64,000 nucleotides of DNA from Sanguibacter keddieii DSM 10542 (GCF_000024925.1 NC_013521.1:1426001-1490000); one strand, 5' to 3'. Positions 1-9,368 are shown, numbered from the stretch's first letter. The notes: generated from the sequence alone by a model not told the origin. Translations and numbers: made by a program.

Positions 1-1
1 G

Positions 2-934
2 GTCTCGACGCTTCTCGGCACGCCGGCCGCGCTCCCGCTCGTGCACCGCGGCATCGTCCAGAGCGGACCGCACCGCGCCGTCTCCCGCGAGCAGGGGATC
101 GAGACCACCGACCGGGTGCTCGACGCTCTCGGGCTCCGACGCGCGGACGCCGGCACGCTGCTCGGCGCGCCGGTCCGCGACCTGCTCCGGGCGCAGGGTG
201 CCGTGCTGGCAGACCTGGCGCGGAGCGCACCGAGCGAGCGGGTCGTGCCGTTCGTGCCGGTGATCGGCAGCGACCTCCTCCCCGCCGACCCGGCCGGAGA
301 CGGCACCCACTTCGCCGACGGCATCGACCTGCTCGCCGGGACGGCCCTCGACGAGGCAGCGCTCTTCCTCTTCGGAGCACGAGGGCGATCCGGCGAGGAC
401 AACCAACGGACCCTCGACGACCTGCTCGCCCGTCAGCCTGCCCCGGACGCCGCGGTCACCTGGGCGGCAGCCTTCGAGGCGGACACCAGGACCGCTGCGA
501 CCGGATACCCCGCGCTCGAGGCGTACCTCACCGACCTGTACTACAGGGCCGGTACGGACCGTCTGCTCGACTCCCGGGTGTCGGCGCAGGGGTCGACGTC
601 GGCGTACCTGTTCACCTGGCGCAGCGACGCCGTGCCGGAGCTGGGTGCCGCGCACTCGATCGAGACGCCGTTCGTCTTCGGCCACCTCGACCGCGGCACC
701 ACCCGGGACCTCGTCGGTCCGGACGCCCCGCGTGACCTCTCGCAGGCGATGACGGAGGCGTGGGCGACCTTCGTGCACACCGGGCGGCCCGCCGCCGCAG
801 GCCTCCCGGACTGGCCCGAGCACGACCCACGGCGACGCGCGACGATGCTGCTCGGCAGCGAGAGCACGGTCGTCGACGACCCCCGACCGCACCTGCGCCG
901 GTGGTGGCGGGAGGCGGAGGTGCCGCGGGTCTGA
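2..934 (+). CDS. Type-B carboxylesterase, C-terminal part (cut by window edge)
   Basis: The frame is open from the left edge without a start, so the N-terminal part with the nucleophilic serine elbow lies outside the window. The first residues, ending in LVHRGIVQSG, match the stretch that directly follows the GESAG elbow in type-B esterases of the para-nitrobenzyl esterase kind. The acid of the catalytic triad is probably the Glu in GTALDEAALF and the base the His in AHSIETPFVFG; both fit family spacing. It should hydrolyse carboxylic esters; the substrate cannot be told. It converges on the flavin oxidoreductase ending 12 bases downstream, with no obvious terminator hairpin between them. Confidence 0.88.
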   Translation, partial: VSTLLGTPAALPLVHRGIVQSGPHRAVSREQGIETTDRVLDALGLRRADAGTLLGAPVRDLLRAQGAVLADLARSAPSERVVPFVPVIGSDLLPADPAGDGTHFADGIDLLAGTALDEAALFLFGARGRSGEDNQRTLDDLLARQPAPDAAVTWAAAFEADTRTAATGYPALEAYLTDLYYRAGTDRLLDSRVSAQGSTSAYLFTWRSDAVPELGAAHSIETPFVFGHLDRGTTRDLVGPDAPRDLSQAMTEAWATFVHTGRPAAAGLPDWPEHDPRRRATMLLGSESTVVDDPRPHLRRWWREAEVPRV

Positions 935-946
935 CCGGTCCGGGCC

Positions 947-1954
947 CTAGGCGGTGACGCTCGCGTGCGCGTCGGCGAGCAGCTCGACCGATCGCAGCCG
1001 GGCCGGCGTCGCGAGCGAGGCGTGCGCGACGATGACCTCGTCGGCGCCCACGCTCTCGCCGAAGCGGGCGACGTACTCGGCGACCTCGGGCCCCGTGCCG
1101 ACACCGGTGTAGGTCATCATGCTCGCGACCTGCGCACCGGCGGGGGAGTCGAGGAGCATGTCGAGCTCGTCGTCGCTGAACGTCTGGGTCACCGGGATCT
1201 GGCGGCTCTGGCGCAGCATCATGAGCAGACGTGCGCGCCGCGAGAGCAGCAGCTGCTGGGCGGCGTCGTCGTGGTCGTCAGCCGCGATCGCGTTGACACC
1301 GGCGATCACGTACGGCTGGTCGAGCTGCTTCGAGGGCCGGAACTCGGAGCGGTACGCGGCGACCGCGGCGTGCAGTGCGTCCGGGGCGAAGTGCGAGGCG
1401 AAGGCGTACGGCAGCCCGAGCGCAGCAGCGAGGTGCGCGCCGAACAGCGACGACCCGAGGATGTAGAGCGGCACTCGCGACCCGGCACCCGGGGTGGCAC
1501 CGACACCTGGCACGCGGGACTCGCCGGCCAGGAAGGCCTGGAGCTCGACGACGTCCTGCGGGAACTGGTCCGAGGCCGCAGGATCACGTCGCAGCGCGCG
1601 GAAGGTCGCCTGGTCGCCGCCCGGCGCTCGGCCGAGACCCAGGTCGATGCGCCCGGGGTGCAGGGCCTCGAGGGTCCCGAACTGCTCCGCGATGGTCAGC
1701 GGCGAGTGGTTGGGCAGCATCACGCCGCCTGCGCCGAGCCGGATGGTCGACGTCTGGCTCGCCACGTGCGCGATGAGCACCGACGTGGCGCTCGACGCGA
1801 TCGACGCCATGTTGTGGTGCTCGGCGTACCAGACACGGCGATAACCGCTCTTCTCCGCCTGCTGGGCGAGCGCGACGGAGGCCGCGAAGCTGTCGCTCGC
1901 CGTCTCTCCGGGGGCGATCGGGGCGAGGTCGAGGATCGAGAGTGGGAGCGTCAT
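947..1954 (-). CDS. LLM-class flavin-dependent oxidoreductase (luciferase-like)
   Basis: A 335-residue luciferase-like monooxygenase-fold protein. The N-terminal beta strand [13 protein letters not shown], the WYAEHHNM segment, [15 protein letters not shown] and [14 protein letters not shown] are typical of the bacterial-luciferase-like group with a YhbW/MsnO8 flavour, which uses reduced FMN. It is expected to be a cytoplasmic oxidoreductase or monooxygenase; the substrate is unknown. The start is ATG, with only a weak ribosome site before it. The gene is followed on the same strand by nothing close and is separated from the upstream transporter gene by 55 bases, so the two may be co-transcribed. 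Confidence 0.85.
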   Translation of the reverse strand: MTLPLSILDLAPIAPGETASDSFAASVALAQQAEKSGYRRVWYAEHHNMASIASSATSVLIAHVASQTSTIRLGAGGVMLPNHSPLTIAEQFGTLEALHPGRIDLGLGRAPGGDQATFRALRRDPAASDQFPQDVVELQAFLAGESRVPGVGATPGAGSRVPLYILGSSLFGAHLAAALGLPYAFASHFAPDALHAAVAAYRSEFRPSKQLDQPYVIAGVNAIAADDHDDAAQQLLLSRRARLLMMLRQSRQIPVTQTFSDDELDMLLDSPAGAQVASMMTYTGVGTGPEVAEYVARFGESVGADEVIVAHASLATPARLRSVELLADAHASVTA

Positions 1955-2009
1955 GCTCTGGACAACAGCCTGCGTGCAGGCACTGTTCCCGCCCGCGCCG
2001 TGCCGGGCG

Positions 2010-3017
2010 TCACGCCGTGGTGCTCTCCTGCCCCGCCGACCGTGACCTGGTCACCGTCAGGGACACCGAGGCCGCGATGATGAGCACGGACACGATGGTC
2101 GACCAGCTCGCACCGACGCCCCCGCCGATGTCGAGGACGAGCGCCATGACCAGCTGGCCTCCGACGATCGACAGGGTCAGGGCGAAGGTGCCGAGCGTCC
2201 GCACGGAGTAGGCCGCCGACACGGTGATGATCGCGCCGAGCGGCCCGCCGAGGTACACCCACCAGTCGGTGCTCAGCGGCGGCAGGGACACCTCCGACAG
2301 CCCGCCCACAGCCAGGGCCACCGCGCACACGACCGTGATGCCGAGCAGCCCGCCCACCACCGAGGCGACCGTCGGGACCAGGGGGTCGCCGGTCCGCGCG
2401 GCGACCACGCCGTTGCCGGCCGACTGCACCGAGAGGAGCAGACCGCCGACGAACAGGAACAGCCCCGTGCCCACGGCCGCGAGGACGGTCCCGGAGCTCG
2501 GGCCAGGGCTCGACAGGACCGCGACGACCAGCCCGAGCAGGGCGCCGAGCCCGGCGACCGCGCGCCGCACCGTCAACCGGATCGGCGCGTCGAGGCCGAC
2601 CCCGCGCGAGTCGAGCACCAGCCCGGACACGGTCTGGCCAGCGACCGAGCACACCGACGCGAGCGCCACACCGACGACCGGGATCCCGACAGCCATCGAC
2701 ATCACCAGGGGCACGCTGCACAGCCCGACCGCGAACCACCACCACCGCGCGTGGCGCAGCGCGCGCATCGCCGGACCGAGCCGGCCGAGCACGGCGAGCA
2801 GCAGCACGGCCATGACGAACGCACCGACGTAGGCGAACCACGACGAGACGAGCGCACCGGCGCCGCGCGTCGCGAGCTCTCCGTTGAGCTTGCCCTGCAC
2901 GGCGATCACCGCTCCGCTCGTGATCGCGACCGCGAGTGCCGTGCCGAACCGCGCCGAGCGGGCCGTGGGGGCGATGTCTGCGGGGCCTGGCGTCGGCGTC
3001 GAGGTCATGGCGCCCAT
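2010..3017 (-). CDS. DMT-superfamily membrane transporter (YdcZ/DUF606 type)
   Basis: About 335 residues forming roughly ten hydrophobic helices. Two halves resemble each other: each has a small-residue helix followed by a segment such as [14 protein letters not shown] or [16 protein letters not shown], the pattern of the duplicated YdcZ (DUF606) branch of the drug/metabolite transporter superfamily. It probably exports or imports a small molecule across the cytoplasmic membrane; the substrate is unknown. I chose the ATG at 3017 because GGAGGG lies just upstream; an in-frame ATG at 3008 is the alternative and the frame is also open further upstream without a ribosome site. Confidence 0.78.
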   Translation of the reverse strand: MGAMTSTPTPGPADIAPTARSARFGTALAVAITSGAVIAVQGKLNGELATRGAGALVSSWFAYVGAFVMAVLLLAVLGRLGPAMRALRHARWWWFAVGLCSVPLVMSMAVGIPVVGVALASVCSVAGQTVSGLVLDSRGVGLDAPIRLTVRRAVAGLGALLGLVVAVLSSPGPSSGTVLAAVGTGLFLFVGGLLLSVQSAGNGVVAARTGDPLVPTVASVVGGLLGITVVCAVALAVGGLSEVSLPPLSTDWWVYLGGPLGAIITVSAAYSVRTLGTFALTLSIVGGQLVMALVLDIGGGVGASWSTIVSVLIIAASVSLTVTRSRSAGQESTTA

Positions 3018-3130
3018 TGTGCCCTCCACGGACCGGCCCTCGTGCCCCCGCTGTGGCGGGCGATCAGCCGCGGGCACATGATGGTCGTCTAGCCACCATC
3101 CGCCCTACACCTCGACCGTCGGGAGACACC

Positions 3131-4009
3131 ATGCGCCTCGGGATCCACCTCTGGCGCTTCGACGCCGTCGAGCCGGCACGGCTGCGCGCCGAGCTGGCAG
3201 GGACCGCCGCCGAGGCCGAGACCGCCGGCGTCTCGTGGGTGTCGGTGATGGACCACTACTTCCAGATGGAGAGCGCAGGCTTCCCCGCCAGCGACCCGAT
3301 GCTCGAGGCGTACACGACCCTCGGGTTCCTCGCCGGCCGCACCGAGCAGGCTCAGATCGGCGCACTCGTCACCGGGGTGACCTACCGTCAGCCAGGCCTG
3401 CTCGCCAAGATCGCGACCACCCTCGACGTGCTGTCCGGTGGGCGCGCGACCCTCGGCCTCGGCGCAGCCTGGTACGAGCGCGAGCACCTCGCCCTCGGCG
3501 TCCCGTACCCGCCCCTCGCCGAACGGTTCGAGCGCCTCGAGGAGACGCTGCAGATCTGCCACCAGATGTGGGACCCGACCGACGACGGCCCCTTCGACGG
3601 GACGCACTACCAGCTCGCCGAGACGCTCTGCTCGCCGCAGCCCCTCAGCGCCCCGCACCCCGAGGTGATGGTCGGCGGCGGGGGAGAGCGCAAGACACTG
3701 CGGCTCGTGGCGCAGTACGCCGACGCCTGCAACCTCTTCGCGACCACCCCGGAGCAGGTGTCCCACAAGATCGACGTGCTCCGCCGGCACTGCGACGACC
3801 TCGGCCGCGACCCCGCCGAGATCCGCGTGACCATGATGCACGGCGGCGAGGAGCTCCACGCGGGCGACCCGGCCGCCTTCGCCGAGACGCTGCGACCCTA
3901 CGCAGCCCTCGGCGTCGAGACCGTAATCGTCGCCACGCCCTCGACCAGCGGCCCCGAGTGGGTCCGCGACCGGGTCGCCCCGGCCGTCCCGCTGCTGAGA
4001 GACCTCTGA
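3131..4009 (+). CDS. LLM-class F420-dependent oxidoreductase
   Basis: A 292-residue protein that starts MRLGIHLWRFD, with GGRATLGLGAAWYEREH in the middle and PEVMVGGGGERKTLRLVAQYAD further on. These are hallmarks of the F420-dependent luciferase-like family common in actinomycetes, where the deazaflavin F420 carries the hydride. The reaction is a two-electron transfer on an unknown substrate in the cytoplasm. GGGAG sits 7 bases before the ATG. The gene is divergent from the DMT transporter and stands alone; the AAA ATPase follows after about 210 bases. Confidence 0.87.
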   Translation: MRLGIHLWRFDAVEPARLRAELAGTAAEAETAGVSWVSVMDHYFQMESAGFPASDPMLEAYTTLGFLAGRTEQAQIGALVTGVTYRQPGLLAKIATTLDVLSGGRATLGLGAAWYEREHLALGVPYPPLAERFERLEETLQICHQMWDPTDDGPFDGTHYQLAETLCSPQPLSAPHPEVMVGGGGERKTLRLVAQYADACNLFATTPEQVSHKIDVLRRHCDDLGRDPAEIRVTMMHGGEELHAGDPAAFAETLRPYAALGVETVIVATPSTSGPEWVRDRVAPAVPLLRDL

Positions 4010-4222
4010 CCTGCGGCGACGGACCTGAGCCACCCGGCGGACCTCCTGCACGGTCGCCGTCCAGGGCTGCTCCGGTCGCTCGACCCGCCCGTCCGACACA
4101 CGCCACCCCCTGGGCCACGGTGCGGTCTCGGTGCCAGAATGAACCCCCGAGACCCGCCGACGCCTGCGCGCACCGTCGAGGCCGGCACCGTCCCCTGGTG
4201 CCCCGCCTCACCGAGGAGACCT

Positions 4223-6268
4223 GTGCCACCCCTTGTCCTGCCAGACCACCTCGCCGTCCTGCAGTCGACCCGGCCGCACCTCGACGTCATCGGCTCCGAC
4301 CCCTGGCCCGTGCCCGACGGCTGGTGGGAGGCCGCGCACGAGCGCGTGCGCGACCTCGTCGCCGACGACCGCGTGGGCCGGCGCACCACCGCCTGGAACG
4401 ACTGGCCCGTCGGCACCCCGCACATGGCCATCTACCTGCTGGTCCTCGGCGAACGGCTCGGCGGGTGGAGCGCGCTGCTGGCCGGGACCGAGCCGACCTT
4501 CCCGCAGAAGGTCATCGCCGAGCACCTCCCCGAGGTGTCCCGGCTCGGGGCGAGCCCGGTCTACCGCTACTTCCCGTCCGCGACCGACTGGCCGCTGCGG
4601 CTCCTCGACCACGCCGGCCAGGACGCCGAGGCACGCCTCGACGCCCTCGAGACCAGCGTCGACGCCATCGCCGTGTTCGACGACGTCGAGCCCTTCGCGA
4701 CCCGCAGGGACGCGCTCCGCGGGATCTTCGAGCGCGTCATGGACGACCGCGAGCTGCGCCTCCTGCACGCCTTCAGCCCGTACCCCGAGCTCGTCCGGCT
4801 CTGGCGCCACGACCTGCTGACCGACGACGAGCGCGCCGTGCTGCCCGAGCTCGGCGGCTGGACCGACACCTTCTCGTGGTCGGTCGCCGGCTTCACCGTC
4901 GTCCACGAGCACCTCGCCTCGACCCTCGAGCGGTCACAGAGCGCCGACGAGCTGCTCGCGTCGGTCGCGCTCGCGGACGGCCGCAGCGCGCTGCCCGCCG
5001 CTGCCGCCGCGGCGCTCGGACGCGAGCGGGCCGACACGGTGAACGCCGACATGGCCGACCGCCAGGCGTCCTTCGACAAGCAGGCGTGGCTCGGTGCGAC
5101 GCGCGACTGGGTGGCCCGCGGGCTGCTGCGCGGCGAGATCGAGGTGTGCCGGACGTGGCTCCAGACGGTGAGCCAGACCGCCGTGTCCCTCGCAGGCCTG
5201 CCGGGCGCCCCGGTCGCGTCGTCGACCCCCAGCCTGGTGGACTTCGTCCAGGACGTCGAGGAGACCTACACGGCCCGCAGCACGCGAGCCCGCAACCCGC
5301 TCATGGACGACTTCGCGCGGCGCATCAAGCCCGTCCGGACCCCGGCACCGGGGCGACCGATGCGGCTGCGCGACGGCGACGAGGAGATCGAGGACGACGC
5401 CGAGACGCTCGCCCCGGATGCCGTCGAGATCGGCGACCCGCAGGCCGAGCTGGCCGCGCTCGTCGGCCTCGCACCCGTCAAGACGCAGGTCCGCCGGCTC
5501 GAGGCCGAGGCGCGCGCCGACCGGCTGCGGGCCGAGGCCGGCATGCCCGACTCCGGGCGCTCACGGCACCTCGTGTTCACCGGCAACCCGGGGACCGCCA
5601 AGACGACGGTCGCGCGGCTGCTCGCCCGAACCTACGCCCAGCTCGGGCTGCTCTCGCGCGGTCACCTCGTCGAGGTCAGCCGCATGGACCTCGTGGGGGA
5701 GTACATCGGCCAGACCGCCCCCAAGGTCCGCAAGGTGTTCGAGCGTGCGTCGGGCGGGGTGCTGTTCATCGACGAGGCCTACGCGCTCATGCCGGCCGAC
5801 TCGCCGCGCGACTTCGGGGCCGAGGCGATCGCCACGCTCATCAAGCTCATGGAGGACCGCCGGGACGAGGTGGTCGTGGTCGTCGCGGGGTACCCGCACG
5901 AGATGACCAGGTTCTTGCAGTCCAACCCCGGGGTCGCCTCGCGATTCCCCAAGACGCTCGTGTTCGACGACTACTCCGACGACGACCTCCTCACCATCCT
6001 GCGGTCGATGGCGGCCGCGCAGGGGTTCGTGCTCGGCGACGGCGTCGAGGACCGGGTGCGGGCGATGCTCCCGCGGCCCCGACCCGCAGGTTTTGGCAAC
6101 GGCCGCTTCGTGCGGAACGTGCTCGAGGAGGCGGCGTCGATCCAGGCCGAGCGGGTCGTCGCCCTCGACGCGCCCACACCGGACGACGTCCGGACGGTCC
6201 TCGCGCGCGACGTGCCCGGCGACGTGCCTCCGGTCCCGGAGAGGCCCCGCCCGGGCATGTACCTCTGA
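4223..6268 (+). CDS. CbbX/SpoVK-type AAA+ ATPase with a long unassigned N-terminal region
   Basis: A 681-residue protein. The C-terminal third is an AAA+ module of the CbbX/SpoVK/EccA branch: Walker A GNPGTAKT at about 454-461, Walker B LFIDEA at about 514-519, then the VVVVAGYPHEM and LQSNPGVASRF segments that carry sensor 1 and the arginine finger. Residues 1-410 are mostly helical and not recognised, ending in an acidic linker. The architecture recalls EccA of type VII secretion, but no ESX gene is present. The GTG at 4223 is preferred over an upstream ATG at 4139 because GAGGAG lies at the right distance. Probably a remodelling ATPase of unknown client. Confidence 0.82.
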   Translation: MPPLVLPDHLAVLQSTRPHLDVIGSDPWPVPDGWWEAAHERVRDLVADDRVGRRTTAWNDWPVGTPHMAIYLLVLGERLGGWSALLAGTEPTFPQKVIAEHLPEVSRLGASPVYRYFPSATDWPLRLLDHAGQDAEARLDALETSVDAIAVFDDVEPFATRRDALRGIFERVMDDRELRLLHAFSPYPELVRLWRHDLLTDDERAVLPELGGWTDTFSWSVAGFTVVHEHLASTLERSQSADELLASVALADGRSALPAAAAAALGRERADTVNADMADRQASFDKQAWLGATRDWVARGLLRGEIEVCRTWLQTVSQTAVSLAGLPGAPVASSTPSLVDFVQDVEETYTARSTRARNPLMDDFARRIKPVRTPAPGRPMRLRDGDEEIEDDAETLAPDAVEIGDPQAELAALVGLAPVKTQVRRLEAEARADRLRAEAGMPDSGRSRHLVFTGNPGTAKTTVARLLARTYAQLGLLSRGHLVEVSRMDLVGEYIGQTAPKVRKVFERASGGVLFIDEAYALMPADSPRDFGAEAIATLIKLMEDRRDEVVVVVAGYPHEMTRFLQSNPGVASRFPKTLVFDDYSDDDLLTILRSMAAAQGFVLGDGVEDRVRAMLPRPRPAGFGNGRFVRNVLEEAASIQAERVVALDAPTPDDVRTVLARDVPGDVPPVPERPRPGMYL

Positions 6269-6308
6269 GGCGTCGCACGGTGCCCTGCACACCGGGCAGG
6301 TGTGCGGT

Positions 6309-6314
6309 GATACT
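6309..6314 (+). promoter_or_regulatory. Candidate -10 element, leaderless, for the YchJ-family gene
   Basis: GATACT lies exactly 6 bases before the ATG at 6321. In actinomycetes this spacing puts the transcript start on the start codon itself. No convincing -35 is visible and there is no ribosome site. Confidence 0.4.
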
Positions 6315-6320
6315 GGTGCC

Positions 6321-6740
6321 ATGAGCCCTGCACTCGACCTCACGAGCCCCTGCCCCTGCGGCACCGGACGTCTCGCCGCGGCGTGCTGCGCACCGGTGCA
6401 CTCCGGCGAGGAGCCAGCCCGCACCGCCGAGGCGCTCATGCGGTCGCGGTACTCGGCCTTCGCCGCGGGCGATGTCGACCACCTGCTCGCCTCGTGGCAC
6501 CCGCAGACCCGACCGGCGGACCTCGAGCTCGACCCGGACACCGTCTGGACGCGCCTGCGGGTCCTCGAGACCGTCGACGGCGGCGAGACCGACGACACCG
6601 GCACCGTCGCCTTCCGTGCGCACTCGCGCCACGACGGCGAGCGGAGCACGCAGACCGAGGTCAGCAGGTTCGTCCGCTCCGACGACGACGCCCGGCGCTG
6701 GCTCTACCTCGACGCCGTCGAGCAGCCGCCGCAGGAGTAG
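6321..6740 (+). CDS. YchJ family protein (UPF0225) with SEC-C zinc motif
   Basis: A 139-residue protein starting with a SEC-C-like metal site (PCPCGTGR, then ACCAPVH) followed by TAEALMRSRYSAF, the signature of the YchJ/UPF0225 family. The rest folds like a small NTF2-like domain in known members. The N-terminal cysteines and histidine probably bind zinc. Its cellular role is not established. It follows the AAA ATPase by 52 bases but appears to have its own promoter with a leaderless start. Confidence 0.88.
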   Translation: MSPALDLTSPCPCGTGRLAAACCAPVHSGEEPARTAEALMRSRYSAFAAGDVDHLLASWHPQTRPADLELDPDTVWTRLRVLETVDGGETDDTGTVAFRAHSRHDGERSTQTEVSRFVRSDDDARRWLYLDAVEQPPQE

Positions 6741-6751
6741 TGCTGCAGGGA

Positions 6752-6757
6752 TAGGTT
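6752..6757 (+). promoter_or_regulatory. Possible -10 element for the deaminase gene
   Basis: TAGGTT fits the actinomycete TANNNT -10 pattern and would give a leader of about 25 bases containing the ribosome site GAGAGGA. No -35 box can be assigned. Confidence 0.25.
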
Positions 6758-6788
6758 TGAGGGACCCCTGACCGAGAGGACCCTCCCT

Positions 6789-7817
6789 GTGGCACTGCCA
6801 GCCTCACCCACCCGCGACTTCGTCACCGGCCTGCCCAAGGCCGAGCTCCACCTGCACCTCGAGGGCACCCTCGAGCCCGACCTCAAGCTCGAGCTCGCGC
6901 GCCGCAACGGCGTGGAGCTCGCCCAGAGCACCGTCGAGGAGGTCCAGGCCAGCTACGTGTTCGACTCGCTCGCCAGCTTCCTCGCCGTGTACTACCCGGC
7001 GATGGACGTGCTCGTCACGGAGCAGGACTTCTACGACCTCGCGACCGCCTACCTGCGCCGCGCCGCGGCGGACGGCGTCACGCACGTCGAGATGTTCTTC
7101 GACCCGCAGGCGCACACCACCCGCGGCGTGCCCTTCGCCGACGTCGTCAACGGCTACCACCGCGCGGCTGTCGACGGTGCCGCGCTCGGCGTCGACGCGC
7201 ACCTCATCCTGTGCTTCCTGCGGGACCTCTCCGCCGAGAGCGCCGCCGAGACCCTCGAGGCCTCCGTGCCCTTCGCGGACAAGATCCTGGGTGTCGGACT
7301 CGACTCCGACGAGCGCGAGAACCCGCCGGCCAAGTTCGCGGCGGTCTTCGCCCGTGCCCGCGACCTCGGCTACCGCCTCACCATGCACTGCGACATCGAC
7401 CAGGTCGGCAGCATCGAGAACATCCGTCAGGTCCTCGAGGACATCGGCGTCGACCGCATCGACCACGGCACCAACGTCGTCGAGGACCCGGCGCTCGTCG
7501 AGCTCGTGCGCGAGCGTGGCCTCGGCCTCACGTGCTGCCCGGTGTCCAACTCCTTCGTCACCGACGACATGAAGGCCACCGAGATCGCCCAGCTGCTCCG
7601 GGCGGGCGTCAAGGTCACGGTGAGCTCGGACGACCCCGCGTACTTCGGCGGGTACGTGGCAGACAACTACGTCGCCCTCGTCGAGAAGGCCGGCCTGACG
7701 ACCGCCGAGGTCGTCACCCTCGCCAAGAACTCCTTCGAGGCGTCCTGGGTGTCCGACGCAGACCGCGCCCGGTTCCTCGCCGAGGTCGACGCGTACGTCG
7801 AGCGCTACGCGGGCTGA
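6789..7817 (+). CDS. Adenosine/adenine deaminase family protein lacking the usual HAGE motif
   Basis: A 342-residue amidohydrolase of the adenosine/adenine deaminase family (COG1816). Metal ligands are visible: H21 and H23 in HLHLEG, H200, and D281 in SSDDPAYFGGY. The YFGGY ending and the length fit the adenine-deaminase branch. The canonical HAGE, whose Glu is the proton donor, is replaced by H200-CDID, so position +3 is Ile. A related subgroup in pseudomonads acts on N6-substituted adenines (from memory), so the substrate may not be adenosine. The GTG start has GAGAGGA 8 bases upstream. A hairpin after the stop may end the transcript. Confidence 0.85.
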   Translation: MALPASPTRDFVTGLPKAELHLHLEGTLEPDLKLELARRNGVELAQSTVEEVQASYVFDSLASFLAVYYPAMDVLVTEQDFYDLATAYLRRAAADGVTHVEMFFDPQAHTTRGVPFADVVNGYHRAAVDGAALGVDAHLILCFLRDLSAESAAETLEASVPFADKILGVGLDSDERENPPAKFAAVFARARDLGYRLTMHCDIDQVGSIENIRQVLEDIGVDRIDHGTNVVEDPALVELVRERGLGLTCCPVSNSFVTDDMKATEIAQLLRAGVKVTVSSDDPAYFGGYVADNYVALVEKAGLTTAEVVTLAKNSFEASWVSDADRARFLAEVDAYVERYAG

Positions 7818-7824
7818 GGTGACG

Positions 7825-7867
7825 GTCGTGGCTGTGCCTCCTCTCTGGCGGGACGCACGGCCACGAC
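7825..7867 (+). terminator. Hairpin after the deaminase gene
   Basis: Arms 7825-7837 and 7855-7867 pair at 12 of 13 positions around a 17-base loop, directly after the deaminase stop. There is no T-run, as is usual for high-GC actinomycete terminators. Confidence 0.45.
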
Positions 7868-7933
7868 CCGCGTCGGCACCCCGGACCCGTGACCGGTGTG
7901 TGCCACGATGGTCGGCGACACAGGGGGTATGAC

Positions 7934-8269
7934 ATGACGTACGACCACGCAGAGGCAGCCGCGACGACGGACCGCCGACCAGCGCTCGAGGCAGCGGCCC
8001 GATGGTGCGGCCGCCTGGCGGCGGTGGCGGGGCTCTTCGCCGCAGGTTTCCTCGTCCAGTGGGGCAACCGCTACTACATCTCCGAGGTCTTCGTCTCGCC
8101 AGGTCCCGCCGTGACCGTCGACGAGGGCCAGTACGCCTACGACCTGCTCGCCTCCGCCCACGATGCGCTCCTCAGCGCGGTCGTCGCGATGCTGCTCGTC
8201 GGTGTCCTGCTCGTGGCACGAGCCTGGCTGCGCAGCAGCGACGGGCCGCGAGCGTCGTACGTCGGGTGA
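7934..8269 (+). CDS. Small membrane protein, unknown function
   Basis: 111 residues, not recognised. Two hydrophobic segments are clear: LAAVAGLFAAGFLVQWGN near residues 31-48 and a second near 75-95 rich in Ala, Val and Leu. Between them is a polar stretch of about 30 residues (YYISEVFVSPGPAVTVDEGQ). The predicted shape is a two-helix inner-membrane protein with an outside loop. GGGGG lies about 8 bases before the ATG chosen here. The TPR gene follows after 20 bases on the same strand and may share its transcript. Confidence 0.6.
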   Translation: MTYDHAEAAATTDRRPALEAAARWCGRLAAVAGLFAAGFLVQWGNRYYISEVFVSPGPAVTVDEGQYAYDLLASAHDALLSAVVAMLLVGVLLVARAWLRSSDGPRASYVG

Positions 8270-8289
8270 GACGGGAGCACAGAGGGCCC

Positions 8290-8817
8290 ATGGACCAGGA
8301 GCTGTACGAGGAGCTGGACAGGATCTTCGCGGCCCGTGATCGCGCGGACATGGCACCGACGATCGAGGCCTTGCAGGTGCTGTACCAGGAGCACCCCCAC
8401 GATGCGCGGGTGCTCTACGAGATCGGTGGGGCCTACGACACCGCCGGGGAGGAGTTGACGGCCCTGGGCTTCTACGAGCGCGCCGTGGCGGCAGGCCTCC
8501 ACGGCGACCTCCGGCGGCGCTGCTACCTCCAGCACGGGAGCACGCTGCGCAACCTCGGACGCGTCGACGACTCCCTCTCCCTGTTCTCGAGGGCTCGTGC
8601 GGAGTTCCCCGACTCCGTCGCCCTCGGCGCCTTCGAGGCTCTGAGCCTGCACGCCGCCGGAAGGACGAGCACCGCGTTGGCGAGCGCGCTCCTCCTGCTG
8701 GCGGAGCACGTCGACTCGGAGGACCTGAACCGCTACAAGCCTGCGGTGCGCGGCAACGCGGAGTACCTCGCCTCGCTCGACGAGACCGGCCCCGTCGAGT
8801 CGTCCGACCAGGCCTAG
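8290..8817 (+). CDS. Tetratricopeptide-repeat protein (TPR_5-like)
   Basis: 175 residues, all predicted helical, with helix pairs that follow the TPR rhythm: RVLYEIGGAYDTAGEELTAL, CYLQHGSTLRNLGRVDDSL and a third pair. The whole resembles the single-domain TPR_5 proteins of Gram-positive bacteria, which are thought to mediate protein contacts. No signal peptide or membrane segment, so cytoplasmic. AGAGGGCCC precedes the ATG. Its partner is unknown; the only close neighbour is the small membrane protein upstream. Confidence 0.75.
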   Translation: MDQELYEELDRIFAARDRADMAPTIEALQVLYQEHPHDARVLYEIGGAYDTAGEELTALGFYERAVAAGLHGDLRRRCYLQHGSTLRNLGRVDDSLSLFSRARAEFPDSVALGAFEALSLHAAGRTSTALASALLLLAEHVDSEDLNRYKPAVRGNAEYLASLDETGPVESSDQA

Positions 8818-8890
8818 CCCGCGCCGGCGTCAGACGGCTCCGGCGTACGCTTGCCCGCAGCAGCTCTGCCCGGCCGGGGGAGCCTCACCT

Positions 8891-8908
8891 GCCGTCGCAC
8901 CCGACGGC
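8891..8908 (+). other. Short perfect hairpin in the leader of the DUF1304 gene
   Basis: Seven-base perfect arms (GCCGTCG and CGACGGC) with a 4-base loop sit just before the ribosome site of the DUF1304 gene. It could end upstream transcription from the TPR gene or form part of the 5' leader. Confidence 0.35.
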
Positions 8909-8926
8909 GTCCACGAAGGAATCACC

Positions 8927-9328
8927 GTGCTCGAGAACCTGCCTGTCGCCGCCGCCGTCTTCGCCGTCCTGGCAGGGCTCGTGCACGTCTACATCTTCGT
9001 GCTCGAGAGCCTGCGCTGGACGGCCCCCGCGACGCGCCGGACCTTCGGGACCTCCGAGGAGGAGGCGCTCGCCACCCGCTCGATGGCCTACAACCAGGGC
9101 TGGTACAACCTGTTCCTGGCGGTCGGTGCGATCGGCGGCACCGTGCTCGCGCTCGCCGGCTCCGGCACGGCCGCCGTGGCCGGGGCGTCGATCCTGCTCT
9201 TCGCGACCGGGTCGATGGTCGCCGCCGCCCTCGTGCTCGTCACGAGCGACAGCACCAAGCTCCGCGCGGGCTCCGTGCAGGGCTTCTGCCCGCTCGTCGC
9301 GATCGTCCTCGCCCTGCTGCTCGGCTGA
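8927..9328 (+). CDS. DUF1304 family membrane protein
   Basis: 133 residues with four hydrophobic helices and short loops. The AGLVHVYIFVLESLRW segment, the RSMAYNQGWYNLFLA segment and the late VQGFCPLVAI are the conserved landmarks of DUF1304. Members are small polytopic inner-membrane proteins of unknown function. GAAGGA precedes the GTG start. Its gene converges on the PEP-mutase-like gene, which ends 40 bases away. Confidence 0.85.
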   Translation: MLENLPVAAAVFAVLAGLVHVYIFVLESLRWTAPATRRTFGTSEEEALATRSMAYNQGWYNLFLAVGAIGGTVLALAGSGTAAVAGASILLFATGSMVAAALVLVTSDSTKLRAGSVQGFCPLVAIVLALLLG

Positions 9329-9368
9329 CCTGCGCCTGCTGGTCTGACGTGCGCCCTGGGCAGGACCG

